The notes under the pieces were generated by a model. It was not told where the DNA came from. It was given only the letters and a program-made list of their open reading frames with translations, and searched no databases. A program made the translations under genes and the position numbers. A stretch of 64,000 bases of DNA from Dokdonia sp. PRO95 (GTDB taxonomy: Bacteria; Bacteroidota; Bacteroidia; Flavobacteriales; Flavobacteriaceae), in the NCBI RefSeq assembly GCF_000355805.1, contig NZ_CM001837.1, positions 1,313,408 to 1,377,407 on the forward strand, in the 5' to 3' direction. Positions 44,224-53,799 of this stretch are shown piece after piece. Positions within the stretch are counted from its first letter, which is position 1, and each line of letters begins with the position of its first letter.

Positions 44224-44883
44224 ATGTTTCTCGAAAATACAGTAAATCATAAAGAGCAATTTGGCTGGATTGAAGTCATTTGCGGATCTATGTTCTCTGG
44301 TAAAACAGAAGAACTCATCCGTAGGCTCAAACGCGCACAGTTTGCAAAACAAAAAGTTGAAATCTTTAAACCTGCGGTAGACACCCGTTATGATGAGGAA
44401 ATGGTGGTCTCTCACGACTCAAATGAGATACGCTCTACTCCAGTTCCAGCGGCTGCAAACATCCCTATGCTTGCAGATAATTGCGACGTTGTAGGTATAG
44501 ACGAAGCACAGTTTTTTGACGATGAGATCGTAAAGGTTTGTAATGATCTTGCAAACCGCGGTATACGAGTAATCGTAGCTGGACTTGATATGGATTTTAA
44601 AGGAAACCCCTTTGGGCCTATGCCTAACCTTATGGCAACAGCAGAGTATGTGACTAAGGTACACGCAGTATGTACTCGCACAGGTAACCTAGCTCAATAT
44701 AGCTATAGAAAAGCACAGAGTGAAGATATCGTTATGCTAGGAGAGACCGAGGAGTATGAGCCCTTATCACGTGCAGCATATTATAAAGCTATGCTGAGAG
44801 ATAGATTACGTAAAATGGATGTTCAAACTCCTGAGGAAATCACAATAAATAACTCGAGGCAAACCCCTCAAGACCCTAACTAA
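44224..44883 (+). CDS. tdk: Thymidine kinase (type II)
   Basis: This 219-residue enzyme has the P-loop GSMFSGKT (about residue 20), the catalytic Glu in [10 protein letters not shown] and the lasso region [21 protein letters not shown]. The zinc-binding cysteines of classical type II kinases are mostly missing here: only one Cys remains and the C-terminal pair is replaced ([11 protein letters not shown]). This seems usual in the phylum rather than a defect. It phosphorylates thymidine for salvage. The start giving [14 protein letters not shown] was chosen. The stop overlaps the alr start by one base. Confidence 0.95.
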   Translation: MFLENTVNHKEQFGWIEVICGSMFSGKTEELIRRLKRAQFAKQKVEIFKPAVDTRYDEEMVVSHDSNEIRSTPVPAAANIPMLADNCDVVGIDEAQFFDDEIVKVCNDLANRGIRVIVAGLDMDFKGNPFGPMPNLMATAEYVTKVHAVCTRTGNLAQYSYRKAQSEDIVMLGETEEYEPLSRAAYYKAMLRDRLRKMDVQTPEEITINNSRQTPQDPN

Positions 44884-45980
44884 TGGCAATTACACGCTTA
44901 GAAATAGATCTAGCTGCTTTACGCCATAACTATTCTTATTTAAGGAAAAAGGTAGCACCTTCTGTTAAAGTGATGGCAGTAGTAAAAGCCTTTGGGTACG
45001 GGAGTGATGCAGGAGCTGTGGCTCAAGAATTAGAAATTCAAGGAGTAAATTATTTTGCTGTAGCATATGTGTCAGAAGGTGTTGCACTTAGAGATGCTGG
45101 TATAACAACACCTATACTAGTATTACACCCGCAACCAGATAATTTTGAAACGTTGCTAGAGCGCTGTTTGGAGCCTAATATTTATAGCAGGAGAATGCTG
45201 GAAATGTTTTCCGCTTTCGCGAAAGCAAAAAAGCAAACAGCATATCCCATTCATCTTAAGTTTAATACAGGACTTAATAGACTAGGTTTTTTAAATACAG
45301 ATGCGCCATGGATTCTTGACCGCTTAAGCGAAAATATGAGCCTAAAAGTAGCATCGCTCTTCTCACATCTAGTAGCAAGCGAAGATCCCACCGAAGAAGA
45401 ATTTACCTTAAATCAAATCCTTCAATTTACAAACATCTCAAAAGAACTCTTGCAAGGGCTAGATTATGTGCCATTTATGCATATGACTAACACTTCTGGG
45501 GTTATTAATTATCACAGAGCTCATTTTGATTGTGTACGTATAGGTATAGGTTTATACGGATACGGTAATAATAAAGAGGAGACAGAAAATTTAAAGCCTG
45601 TAGCTAGATTAAAATCTGTAATTTCACAGATACATCATATTAAAGCTGGGCAAAGTGTAGGATATAATCGTGCTTATAAAGCTACCGAAAATATAATTAC
45701 CGCTACATTACCTATAGGTCATGCAGATGGAATCTCTCGTTCCCTAGGGAAAGGTGTTGGTTATGTTATGATTGCTGGGCAAAAGGCTTCTATTATTGGT
45801 AATGTTTGTATGGATATGATTATGGTTGATATCACAAGCATAGCCTGCCATGAAGGCGATGAGGTAGAGATTTTTGGAGAAGTTACAAGTGCCGAAACAC
45901 TAGCCAGCGAGATGCAGTCTATTTCATACGAACTTTTAACGGCCATCGGTCAACGGGTAAAACGTGTCATTCTTCGATAA
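44883..45980 (+). CDS. alr: Alanine racemase
   Basis: This 365-residue PLP enzyme has the PLP lysine K35 in MAVVKAFGYGSDA, the barrel and a C-terminal beta domain with the catalytic Tyr (about residue 260) in SVGYNRAYKATE. It makes D-alanine for peptidoglycan in the cytoplasm. AFAKA at about residues 111-115 (FSAFAKAKKQT) is encoded by a palindrome copy, in a surface helix between barrel elements. It is translationally coupled to tdk. Confidence 0.95.
   Translation: MAITRLEIDLAALRHNYSYLRKKVAPSVKVMAVVKAFGYGSDAGAVAQELEIQGVNYFAVAYVSEGVALRDAGITTPILVLHPQPDNFETLLERCLEPNIYSRRMLEMFSAFAKAKKQTAYPIHLKFNTGLNRLGFLNTDAPWILDRLSENMSLKVASLFSHLVASEDPTEEEFTLNQILQFTNISKELLQGLDYVPFMHMTNTSGVINYHRAHFDCVRIGIGLYGYGNNKEETENLKPVARLKSVISQIHHIKAGQSVGYNRAYKATENIITATLPIGHADGISRSLGKGVGYVMIAGQKASIIGNVCMDMIMVDITSIACHEGDEVEIFGEVTSAETLASEMQSISYELLTAIGQRVKRVILR
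45213..45226. repeat. Palindrome GCTTTCGCGAAAGC, perfect copy 14 (inside alr)
   Basis: Exact match inside the coding sequence, read as Ala-Phe-Ala-Lys-Ala. Confidence 0.95.
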
Positions 45981-46063
45981 AGTGTGTTTCTTAAATATTT
46001 GTTAAGCAATTTGAGAAAAATAGTTACCTTCGATTCATATTAACTTAAAAAACAGACTTGACA

Positions 46064-46468
46064 ATGTTAAAAGAATTTAAAGATTTCATCATGACGGGTA
46101 ACGTCATTGACCTAGCAATAGCAGTAATACTAGCTGGAGCAATTGGACTTGTAGTAAAAGGATTTGTAGGAGACATCATGATGCCTATAGTAGGACACTT
46201 TGCAGGAGGTGTAGATTTTGCAGATTTAAAAGTAGTTCTTGACGAAGCAGTAATGGTAGACGGTGCTGTAGCAACTCCAGAAAATGCAATTATGTATGGA
46301 AACTGGATTAATGCAATCATTAACTTAATCATCGTTGGTTTTGTACTTTTCATGATTGTAAAAGCTTACAACAAAACTAAGAAGCCAGTTGTAGAAGAAG
46401 TAGCAGCAGATCCAGGACCATCTGAGATTGATTTATTAAAAGAGATCAGAGATTCTCTTAAGAAGTAA
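46064..46468 (+). CDS. mscL: Large-conductance mechanosensitive channel
   Basis: This 134-residue protein has the MscL first helix (FIMTGNVIDLAIAVILAGAIGLVVKGFVGDIMMPIVG), a periplasmic loop enriched in acidic residues (about 50-80), the second helix (INAIINLIIVGFVLFMIVKAYN) and a cytoplasmic end (EIDLLKEIRDSLKK). It releases solutes under hypo-osmotic shock. The ATG giving MLKEFKDF was chosen over a TTG two codons earlier. A strong terminator follows. Confidence 0.95.
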   Translation: MLKEFKDFIMTGNVIDLAIAVILAGAIGLVVKGFVGDIMMPIVGHFAGGVDFADLKVVLDEAVMVDGAVATPENAIMYGNWINAIINLIIVGFVLFMIVKAYNKTKKPVVEEVAADPGPSEIDLLKEIRDSLKK

Positions 46469-46506
46469 TTACTCGTAGCAACCGCTACACTATTATATTC
46501 TAACTT

Positions 46507-46541
46507 AAACCACCTTGTTTATCTAACAAGGTGGTTTTTTT
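46507..46541 (+). terminator. Intrinsic terminator of mscL
   Basis: 13-bp stem AAACCACCTTGTT / AACAAGGTGGTTT (46507-46519 with 46525-46537), a 5-nt loop and a T run. Confidence 0.92.
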
Positions 46542-46648
46542 ATGCAATTAAAACAAAGTTTGATGTATTGTTATATATCTAACTAACTTTTAAGATTTCA
46601 ACGGCTTATAAATCGTTAATGCGTGCTAACTTTGACGTTCTATAAAGT

Positions 46649-46660
46649 TTTCGCGAAAGC
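46649..46660. repeat. Partial palindrome copy (TTTCGCGAAAGC)
   Basis: 12-bp match, the left GC replaced by GT, between the mscL terminator and asd, in the asd promoter or leader. Confidence 0.7.
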
Positions 46661-46698
46661 GAAGCTCATTTTTAAAACAACCTCTTTAAAACGATACT

Positions 46699-47688
46699 AT
46701 GAAAGTAGCGGTAGTAGGAGCCACCGGGATGGTAGGCCAAGTGATGTTAAAAGTTCTTGCAGAACGTGATTTCCCAATTACAGAGTTAATACCTGTAGCC
46801 TCAGAGCGCTCTGTAGGTAAAAAGGTTACTTATAAAGACAAGGAGTACACGATTCACTCTATGGAAGATGCCATTGCAGCAAAGCCGCAAATAGCAATCT
46901 TCTCTGCTGGAGGAAACACCTCAAAGGAGTTTGCACCTAAGTTTGCAGAGGTAGGTACAACAGTAATAGATAACAGCTCTGCCTGGAGAATGGACCCTAC
47001 AAAGAAGCTTGTAGTGCCAGAAATAAACGCTACCTCACTAACTAAGGAAGATAAAATTATTGCAAACCCTAATTGCTCTACCATACAGATGGTGCTAGCA
47101 ATGTCTCCTTTACATAGAGAGTACGGTATAAAGAGATTAGTCATATCTACTTATCAATCTATAACTGGTACGGGAGTAAAAGCAGTAGAGCAACTAGAAA
47201 ATGAATATGCGGGTGAAAAAGGTGAGATGGCATACCCATACCCTATACACCGCAACGCCATACCAGCGTGTGATGTTTTTGAAGAAAATGGATACACAAA
47301 GGAAGAACTTAAACTAGTAAACGAAACTCAAAAAATACTAGATGATCGCTCTATAGCTGTTACAGCTACTGCAGTACGTATTCCAGTAGTAGGAGGGCAT
47401 AGTGAATCTGTAAATGTAGAGCTGCGTGCGCCTTTTGAAGAGAAGGACATTCGTAAGGTTCTTAATGAAACTTCTGGAGTAACTGTACAAGACAACCCAG
47501 ATACAAATACGTACCCTATGCCTATTTATGCAGAGGGTAAAAATGATGTTTTTGTAGGTCGTATACGTCGTGATTACTCACAAGAGAATACGGTTAATAT
47601 GTGGATTGTGTCTGATAACCTTCGTAAGGGAGCAGCAACAAATGCAGTGCAAATAGGTGAGTACCTAGTAGCAAACGGATTAGTGTAA
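46699..47688 (+). CDS. asd: Aspartate-semialdehyde dehydrogenase
   Basis: This 329-residue enzyme has the NADP loop GATGMVG (residues 8-14), the catalytic Cys C126 in NPNCSTIQ and the active-site His H234 in VGGHSESV. It reduces aspartyl phosphate to aspartate semialdehyde for lysine, threonine, methionine and diaminopimelate synthesis. Length and motifs are normal. It is monocistronic between two terminators. Confidence 0.96.
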   Translation: MKVAVVGATGMVGQVMLKVLAERDFPITELIPVASERSVGKKVTYKDKEYTIHSMEDAIAAKPQIAIFSAGGNTSKEFAPKFAEVGTTVIDNSSAWRMDPTKKLVVPEINATSLTKEDKIIANPNCSTIQMVLAMSPLHREYGIKRLVISTYQSITGTGVKAVEQLENEYAGEKGEMAYPYPIHRNAIPACDVFEENGYTKEELKLVNETQKILDDRSIAVTATAVRIPVVGGHSESVNVELRAPFEEKDIRKVLNETSGVTVQDNPDTNTYPMPIYAEGKNDVFVGRIRRDYSQENTVNMWIVSDNLRKGAATNAVQIGEYLVANGLV

Positions 47689-47715
47689 ATCCAGCTTTAA
47701 CATATCTTAGTGTAT

Positions 47716-47745
47716 AAAAAGTCCCTCATCGCGAGGGACTTTTTA
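47716..47745 (+). terminator. Intrinsic terminator of asd
   Basis: 12-bp stem AAAAAGTCCCTC / GAGGGACTTTTT (47716-47727 with 47733-47744), 5-nt loop. It lies 25 bp before the next gene. Confidence 0.9.
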
Positions 47746-47769
47746 TATTTGTGATAAATACCTCAAGCA

Positions 47770-48402
47770 TTGAAAAAAATAGACATCACCACCTGGAAAC
47801 GTAAGAAGCATTTTGAGTTTTTCTCACAATTTGAAGAGCCTTACTTTGGGATCACCTGGCAAGTAGATATGACACTTGCAAAGCAGCGAGCAAAAGAGCA
47901 GGGTATCTCACTTTTTGTGTACTACCTGCATAAATCTCTTGAGGCGGCTATGGCTATAGAAAACTTTAGATACCGCATTAGGCCTAATGGAGAGGTGGTG
48001 TTGCTAGATACTATAAGCGCTAGCGCTACGCTTATGAGAGACAATGAGACGTTTGGATTTAGTTACATTCCTTACGATGCAGATATGACGGTTTTTACAA
48101 AATCTGTAGAGCGTGAGGTGGAGCGTGTAAAGGAATCAGATGAGCTTTTTCCGCCTATTAATACAGATGATGTGATGCATTGCTCTGCCATACCCTGGAT
48201 GGATTTTACAGCAATCACACATTCAAGACTCTTTAAAGCAAAAGACAGTGTTCCAAAAATTTCTTACGGCCAGATTACTCAAAAAGAGCCAGGAGTTTAC
48301 ACAATGCCTGTTGCCTTATATGTACACCACGGTCTTATAGATGGTTTGCATCTCTCTAGGTATAAGATCAAATTTCAAGAGCTGCTAGACGGTAAAGAGT
48401 AG
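47770..48402 (+). CDS. Chloramphenicol-acetyltransferase-fold protein
   Basis: This 210-residue protein has the CAT fold with the catalytic motif HHGLIDG (about residues 187-193) and the N-terminal WKRKKHFEFFSQF signature. In CAT the first His of the HHxxxDG motif activates the acceptor hydroxyl. It begins at TTG. Housekeeping-like chromosomal members are common in Bacteroidota, so resistance cannot be inferred from fold alone. No transfer signs are visible around it. Confidence 0.85.
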   Translation: MKKIDITTWKRKKHFEFFSQFEEPYFGITWQVDMTLAKQRAKEQGISLFVYYLHKSLEAAMAIENFRYRIRPNGEVVLLDTISASATLMRDNETFGFSYIPYDADMTVFTKSVEREVERVKESDELFPPINTDDVMHCSAIPWMDFTAITHSRLFKAKDSVPKISYGQITQKEPGVYTMPVALYVHHGLIDGLHLSRYKIKFQELLDGKE

Positions 48403-48461
48403 GTCTTGTAATTAAGTGCTGCTCACTTCGTCTAAGGTTAGGAACAATAAAACCAACCATA

Positions 48462-48836
48462 ATGAAATTAGCACACACAATTATAAGAATAGGCCTAGGA
48501 CTTATGTTATTTGTCTTTGGTCTGAACAAATTTTTCTGGTTTATGCCAGATTTTGAATTTGGTGATAACATAGGCGCAGCAAATCTTTTTCAGGCATTTA
48601 CAGATAGTGGTTATATGTGGCCACTTGTGGGAGGGCTTGAAGCGATTATTGGAGTATTATTTATTACTAAAAAAGCATTTCCTGCGGCATTACTAGCACT
48701 TATACCTATTTCGGTAAATATTGTGCTCTTTCACGCAGTGCTTGATCCGCCTAATATTGCGCCAGCTTTACTAGTTGCTATCCTCAATGGTTACTTCATT
48801 TATCGCAACTGGTCTTATTACAAAGATTTAGTGTAG
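48462..48836 (+). CDS. DoxX-like integral membrane protein
   Basis: This 124-residue protein has four predicted transmembrane segments (about residues 5-23, 50-67, 71-91, 96-114) with the DoxX-like IRIGLGLMLFVFGLNKFFWF start. It is unrelated in sequence to the other DoxX protein near rsmI. Function not known. A terminator follows. Confidence 0.85.
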   Translation: MKLAHTIIRIGLGLMLFVFGLNKFFWFMPDFEFGDNIGAANLFQAFTDSGYMWPLVGGLEAIIGVLFITKKAFPAALLALIPISVNIVLFHAVLDPPNIAPALLVAILNGYFIYRNWSYYKDLV

Positions 48837-48861
48837 GTAGTGCGCACCATAACATATTTAT

Positions 48862-48887
48862 ACCCACTTATTTAAGTGGGTTTTTTT
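48862..48887 (+). terminator. Intrinsic terminator of the DoxX-like gene
   Basis: 8-bp stem ACCCACTT / AAGTGGGT with a T run; a palindrome copy follows after 2 bp. Confidence 0.85.
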
Positions 48888-48889
48888 AT

Positions 48890-48903
48890 GCTTTCGCGAA
48901 AGC
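48890..48903. repeat. Palindrome GCTTTCGCGAAAGC, perfect copy 15
   Basis: Exact match after a terminator and before the prolyl oligopeptidase gene; right arm GTAA, left arm is disturbed (TTAT). Confidence 0.95.
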
Positions 48904-48947
48904 GTAATAACTCGTATCTTGAATCTCCATTCAAACACCCACACGTT

Positions 48948-51116
48948 ATGAAAAAACTAGTTCTATTTGCACTGGCTACAACCGCAATAATAAGCTGTAA
49001 TCAAGACGCCGAAAAACAATCAACATCGATGGCTGTAACTTATACTGAAACAAAAAAAGTAGATACGGTAGACACCTATTTTGGCACAGAAGTGCAAGAT
49101 CCTTATCGCTGGCTAGAAGACGATCGCAGTGAGGAAACAATGGACTGGGTAAAGCGTGAAAATAACACTACGCAAGACTACCTCAAGAATATTCCTTTTA
49201 GAGCAGAGCTTAAAGATAGACTCGCTACTTTATGGAACTATGAGAAAGTAGGTTCACCTTTTAAAGAAGGTTATTATACATACTTCTATAAAAACGACGG
49301 ACTCCAAAATCAATATGTAATTTATCGCTACAAAACAGGTGAAGATCCTAGTACAGCTACGGTATTTCTAGATCCAAACACCTTTGCCGAAGATGGTACT
49401 ATTTCCTTAGGAGGAGCAAGCTTCTCTGAGGATGGATCTATTCTTGCTTATGCCATTTCTGAGGGAGGAAGTGACTGGCGCAAGATTCTGGTAATGGATA
49501 CAGAGAAAAAAGAAATTGTAGAAGATACCCTAGTAGATGTAAAATTCTCAGGAATGTCTTGGTATAAAAATGAAGGTTTTTATTACTCTAGTTATGATAA
49601 GCCTAAGGGCAGCGAACTATCGGCAAAGACAGATCAGCATAAATTATACTATCATAAATTAGGTACAGCACAGTCTACAGATAAGCTCATTTTTGGCGGC
49701 ACAGCTGCAGAGAAGCATAGATATGTAGGTGGTAGTGTTACAAAAGATAACCGCTATCTGCTTGTGAGCGCTCGTAGCTCTACCTCTGGAGGAAAGTTAT
49801 TTATGAAAGACCTTACTAAGCCAGGTAGTGACTTTCTAACCATACTTGGTCACGAAGATTCTGATAGCTACGTGATGGAAAACGTAGGGAGCAAGCTTTT
49901 TATAGCAACTAATCTTGATGCGCCTAATATGCGTGTTGTAACGGTAGATGCATCTAACCCTACACCAGAAAACTGGGTAGATTTTATACCAGAAACAGAA
50001 AATGTATTAAGCCCAAGTACTGGCGGAGGATCATTTTTTGCACGTTATATGGTAGATGCAGTTTCAAAGGTAAAACAGTATGACTACAGCGGTAAGTTAG
50101 TGCGCGATGTAGAATTACCAGGAGTAGGAAGCGTAGGAGGTTTTGGCGCAGAAAAAGATGAAAAAGAACTGTACTATAGTTTTTCAAATTATAAAACGCC
50201 AGGGAGTATTTATAAATATGACATCGCATCTGGTACCTCAGAATTATTTATCAAGCCAGATATAGATTTTGACCCAGAAGCTTACGAGAGCAAGCAGGTG
50301 TTTTATAACTCAAAAGACGGTACGAAAGTACCTATGATTATCACATATAAAAAGGGAACTGAGCTCAATGGTAAGAACCCTACTATTTTATATGCTTATG
50401 GAGGTTTTAATGTAAGTCTTACACCTAGCTTTAGCATTGCAAATGCTGTGTGGATGGAGCAAGGTGGAGTGTATGCAGTGCCTAACCTAAGAGGTGGTGG
50501 TGAATATGGTAAAAAATGGCACGATGCAGGAACTAAGATGCAAAAGCAAAATGTCTTTGATGATTTTATTGCAGCCGCAGAGTATCTTATTGATAACAAA
50601 TACACCTCAAAAAAGTACTTAGCAATACGCGGTGGTTCTAACGGAGGTTTACTTGTAGGAGCAACAATGACACAACGTCCGGATCTTATGCAAGTAGCAT
50701 TACCAGCAGTAGGCGTAATGGATATGTTACGTTACCACACCTTTACAGCAGGTGCAGGATGGGCATATGATTATGGTACAGCAGAGGATAGTAAAGAAAT
50801 GTTTGAATACCTTAAAGGGTATTCTCCAGTACATAATGTAAAAGCGGGAACGTCATACCCAGCAACAATGGTTACTACGGGAGATCACGATGATCGTGTA
50901 GTACCTGCTCACTCATTTAAGTTTGCTGCAGAGCTTCAAGAAAAGCAAGCAGGAGATGCCCCAGTACTTATACGTATTGAGACAGACGCTGGTCACGGTG
51001 CTGGTACGCCAGTAGCAAAAACTATTGAGCAATATGCAGATATCTTTGGGTTCACATTATATAATATGGGCTACGAGGTACTACCAGAAAAGGTAGGCAA
51101 CGTGATGAAAAAGTAA
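48948..51116 (+). CDS. S9A prolyl oligopeptidase, lipoprotein
   Basis: This 722-residue enzyme has a lipoprotein signal ([18 protein letters not shown]17), the seven-bladed propeller (about 80-430) and the catalytic domain with Ser about 563 (RGGSNGGLL), Asp in the [10 protein letters not shown] region and His in DAGHGAG. It cleaves short proline-containing peptides in the periplasm. The start was chosen because it gives the signal peptide; an earlier in-frame ATG would translate a palindrome copy and is rejected. The next gene, gpsA, is 27 bp away. Confidence 0.94.
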   Translation: MKKLVLFALATTAIISCNQDAEKQSTSMAVTYTETKKVDTVDTYFGTEVQDPYRWLEDDRSEETMDWVKRENNTTQDYLKNIPFRAELKDRLATLWNYEKVGSPFKEGYYTYFYKNDGLQNQYVIYRYKTGEDPSTATVFLDPNTFAEDGTISLGGASFSEDGSILAYAISEGGSDWRKILVMDTEKKEIVEDTLVDVKFSGMSWYKNEGFYYSSYDKPKGSELSAKTDQHKLYYHKLGTAQSTDKLIFGGTAAEKHRYVGGSVTKDNRYLLVSARSSTSGGKLFMKDLTKPGSDFLTILGHEDSDSYVMENVGSKLFIATNLDAPNMRVVTVDASNPTPENWVDFIPETENVLSPSTGGGSFFARYMVDAVSKVKQYDYSGKLVRDVELPGVGSVGGFGAEKDEKELYYSFSNYKTPGSIYKYDIASGTSELFIKPDIDFDPEAYESKQVFYNSKDGTKVPMIITYKKGTELNGKNPTILYAYGGFNVSLTPSFSIANAVWMEQGGVYAVPNLRGGGEYGKKWHDAGTKMQKQNVFDDFIAAAEYLIDNKYTSKKYLAIRGGSNGGLLVGATMTQRPDLMQVALPAVGVMDMLRYHTFTAGAGWAYDYGTAEDSKEMFEYLKGYSPVHNVKAGTSYPATMVTTGDHDDRVVPAHSFKFAAELQEKQAGDAPVLIRIETDAGHGAGTPVAKTIEQYADIFGFTLYNMGYEVLPEKVGNVMKK

Positions 51117-51143
51117 CTAGCATAATTAAGACATAAAATACAG

Positions 51144-52145
51144 ATGATGAGTAAACCCACATTTGGAGTTATAGGAGGAGGAAGCTGGGCAACCGCTATT
51201 GTAAAAATGCTATGTGAAAACCTAGAGACTGTAGGTTGGTATATGCGCAGTAACTATGCACTTGAGCACATCAAACGCGAAGAGCATAACCCAAGTTACC
51301 TAAGCTCTGTAGAGTTTAAGCCAGAACAACTTAAGTTAAGTAATGATATAAACGAGATTGTTGCTTATGCAGATGTAGTCATCTTTGCAGTGCCATCTGC
51401 TTTTATAGGCGGTGAGCTAGCAAAGCTCACGGCTTCTTTAGAAAATAAACTCATTATTTCTGCTATAAAAGGCATAATGCCAGAGAGTGGTAAGCTGGTG
51501 GGTGATCACTTTCACAATGTATATAACATACCTTTTGAAAATATAGGCGTTATTGCTGGCCCTTGTCACGCAGAGGAGGTAGCACTTGAGCGTCTGTCAT
51601 ATCTTACAATAGCTTGCGCAGATAAAGAAAATGCAAAGCTGGTGGCAAAAAACCTATCTAGTGATTATATAAAATGTACCACTAGTGATGACATTATCGG
51701 AATTGAGTATGCTGCTACGCTCAAAAATATTTATGCCATCGCGGCTGGTATTGCACACGGTTTAGGCTACGGAGATAACTTTCAAGCGTTGTTAATGAGT
51801 AATGCTATACGTGAGATTAAACGTTATGTAAAACGTGCTCATAAGATGAAGCGTGACATTAATGGCTCTGCTTATTTAGGAGATTTATTGGTGACGGGAT
51901 ATTCTGTCTTTAGCCGTAACAGAATGTTCGGTAATATGATAGGGAAGGGCTACACGGTAAAAAGCGCACAGATGGAAATGTCTATGATTGCCGAAGGCTA
52001 TTATGCAGCAAAAAGTGCTTTAGAACTTAATGAGTCTCGTGAAAAACAAGCCAAAATCCCAATTATTGAAGCCGTGCATTGTATTCTCTATAAAGGAAAA
52101 GATCCTAAGAAGGTATTTAAAAAGCTTACAGAGAAGCTTAATTAA
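51144..52145 (+). CDS. gpsA: Glycerol-3-phosphate dehydrogenase [NAD(P)+]
   Basis: This 333-residue enzyme has the NAD loop GVIGGGSWATAIV at the start, GPCHAEEVALE (substrate), and the catalytic Lys region ATLKNIYAIAAGIAHGLGYGDNF. It makes sn-glycerol 3-phosphate for phospholipids. Either of two adjacent ATGs may start it. The gene is closely spaced after the oligopeptidase gene but their functions do not obviously connect. Confidence 0.95.
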   Translation: MMSKPTFGVIGGGSWATAIVKMLCENLETVGWYMRSNYALEHIKREEHNPSYLSSVEFKPEQLKLSNDINEIVAYADVVIFAVPSAFIGGELAKLTASLENKLIISAIKGIMPESGKLVGDHFHNVYNIPFENIGVIAGPCHAEEVALERLSYLTIACADKENAKLVAKNLSSDYIKCTTSDDIIGIEYAATLKNIYAIAAGIAHGLGYGDNFQALLMSNAIREIKRYVKRAHKMKRDINGSAYLGDLLVTGYSVFSRNRMFGNMIGKGYTVKSAQMEMSMIAEGYYAAKSALELNESREKQAKIPIIEAVHCILYKGKDPKKVFKKLTEKLN

Positions 52146-52158
52146 GTTGTAGTGTTGC

Positions 52159-52172
52159 GCTTTCGCGAAAGC
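52159..52172. repeat. Palindrome GCTTTCGCGAAAGC, perfect copy 16
   Basis: Exact match in the 35-bp gap between convergent gpsA and a hypothetical gene, where no other terminator is seen. Confidence 0.95.
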
Positions 52173-52180
52173 GTAATAAG

Positions 52181-52576
52181 TTACACTGCTAGTACACCAT
52201 CTTTATCCATTACAGGAAGCGCTACGGCGCTTTCTGCTTTTATGGTATGTGCAGGAAACTCAAAACGCTTCTCATACATCTTGTTATCTAGAAAATATGT
52301 AACCGAGTAGAAGTTATCAAGCTTAAAGATATCTTCTTGCATAAACTCAATCTTTGCAAACCCCTTTGCTGGTAGCACTTTTATGGTGTGACGCGTGTGC
52401 GTGGTCATTTGCTTATCATTATAGCCTTGTACGGTAAGAAGTACCATCTCGAGTGGAGCTAGGCCATCGTTTATGATATATGCATTCCAGTCTAGTGTTT
52501 TAAACTCCTCGTGCATTTCTTGCACAGCAGCGATATAAACGTCCTTTACTTCTGGTATGATAATGTCTTTGCGCAT
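52181..52576 (-). CDS. Conserved protein of unknown function next to pheS
   Basis: This 131-residue protein has no signal peptide; its body looks beta-rich (GLAPLEMVLLTVQGYNDKQMTTHTRHTIKVLPAKGFAKIEFMQEDIF). I do not recognise a domain. It lies downstream of pheS on the same strand with an 86-bp gap; in this phylum homologues are found beside pheS and are sometimes wrongly named after it. Function cannot be stated. Confidence 0.7.
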   Translation of the reverse strand: MRKDIIIPEVKDVYIAAVQEMHEEFKTLDWNAYIINDGLAPLEMVLLTVQGYNDKQMTTHTRHTIKVLPAKGFAKIEFMQEDIFKLDNFYSVTYFLDNKMYEKRFEFPAHTIKAESAVALPVMDKDGVLAV

Positions 52577-52630
52577 AGCTCTAATCTGGTCAAGCGCAGT
52601 AAAGACCTATTTAATAAAGAAATGATGTTT

Positions 52631-52650
52631 CCCACGACTGCGCTCGAGGG
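52631..52650. repeat. REP-like short inverted repeat
   Basis: CCCaCGActgcgcTCGaGGG is a near-perfect inverted repeat with one mismatched pair. The GACTGCGCTCGAG core resembles short GC-rich intergenic repeats seen in flavobacteria. Only one copy is present here, between pheS and the hypothetical gene. Confidence 0.4.
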
Positions 52651-52662
52651 GATAGTATGACT

Positions 52663-53679
52663 TTAAAAAGCAGATTTAAACTGCTCTAAGAAACGAGCAT
52701 CGTTCTCACTAAGCATTCTAATGTCTGAGATCTGGTGTAGTAATAGAGCAATACGATCTATACCCATACCAAACGCAAAGCCACTGTACTCTTTTGAGTC
52801 AATACCACAGTTTTCAAGTACATTAGGATCTACCATACCACAGCCCATAATCTCAAGCCATCCGGTTCCTTTTGTCATTTTGTAATCTGTCTCTGTCTCA
52901 AGACCCCAGTATACGTCTACCTCTGCACTAGGCTCTGTAAATGGGAAGTATGATGGACGTAAACGTATTTTACTTTTTCCAAACATCTCTGTAGTGAAGT
53001 ACTGCAGTGTTTGTTTAAGATCTGCAAATGATACGTCTTTATCAATGTATAGTCCTTCTACTTGGTGAAAGAAACAGTGTGAACGACCACTTATAGCCTC
53101 GTTACGGTATACACGACCTGGAGAGATCGTACGTATAGGTGGTTTGTTATTTTCCATATATCTCACTTGTACAGATGAGGTATGCGTGCGTAATAATACG
53201 TCTGGATCTGTTTGAATAAAGAAGGTATCCTGCATATCACGTGCTGGGTGATATTCAGGAAGGTTTAAGGCAGTAAAGTTATGCCAGTCATCTTCTATTT
53301 CTGGACCTTCTGAAACGTTGAATCCTATGCGAGAAAAAATATCAATAATTTGATTTTTTACAATAGAGATAGGATGGCGTGCTCCTATTTCAATAGGTTC
53401 ACCTGGACGTGATAAATCTCCGGTAGCCGTTTCTTCTTCGGCGCCTTCTAGCTTTTCTTTAAGCTCGTTTACTTTTTCAAGAGCACTCGCTTTAAGGGTG
53501 TTAATTACCTGTCCATACTCGCGCTTCATCTCATTAGGCACATTGCGAAAATCTGCCATAAAATCATTAACGAGCCCTTTCTTTCCAGAATACTTAATTC
53601 TGAACGCCTCTACCTCTTCTAAAGTTTGGGCATTAAAGGCCTTTACTTTTTCAATGTGTTCTTTGATTTTATCTAACAT
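52663..53679 (-). CDS. pheS: Phenylalanyl-tRNA synthetase alpha subunit
   Basis: This 338-residue protein has the N-terminal coiled coil (about 1-90), class II motif 2 (GRVYRNEAISGRSHCFFHQVEGL) and motif 3 (FAFGMGIDRIALL). It pairs with PheT, which is not in this window, as is common in Bacteroidota where the two genes are split. The gene is preceded by a gap before the 120-residue hypothetical gene. Confidence 0.96.
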   Translation of the reverse strand: MLDKIKEHIEKVKAFNAQTLEEVEAFRIKYSGKKGLVNDFMADFRNVPNEMKREYGQVINTLKASALEKVNELKEKLEGAEEETATGDLSRPGEPIEIGARHPISIVKNQIIDIFSRIGFNVSEGPEIEDDWHNFTALNLPEYHPARDMQDTFFIQTDPDVLLRTHTSSVQVRYMENNKPPIRTISPGRVYRNEAISGRSHCFFHQVEGLYIDKDVSFADLKQTLQYFTTEMFGKSKIRLRPSYFPFTEPSAEVDVYWGLETETDYKMTKGTGWLEIMGCGMVDPNVLENCGIDSKEYSGFAFGMGIDRIALLLHQISDIRMLSENDARFLEQFKSAF

Positions 53680-53799
53680 AACGGATGATTTTACCCTCTA
53701 AAAGGAAAGCGCAAATTTAAGAATAAAATTGGGGTGTAGCCTTAAAAAGAACGTGCGAAAATAAACACCCACAAAATCTAAGTTTGCTACTAGTAAGAT

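Noticed and set aside
47770-48402. Chloramphenicol acetyltransferase fold as a resistance gene
   Set aside because: Chromosomal CAT-like proteins are common in this phylum, base composition is like the neighbours, and there are no mobile elements nearby.
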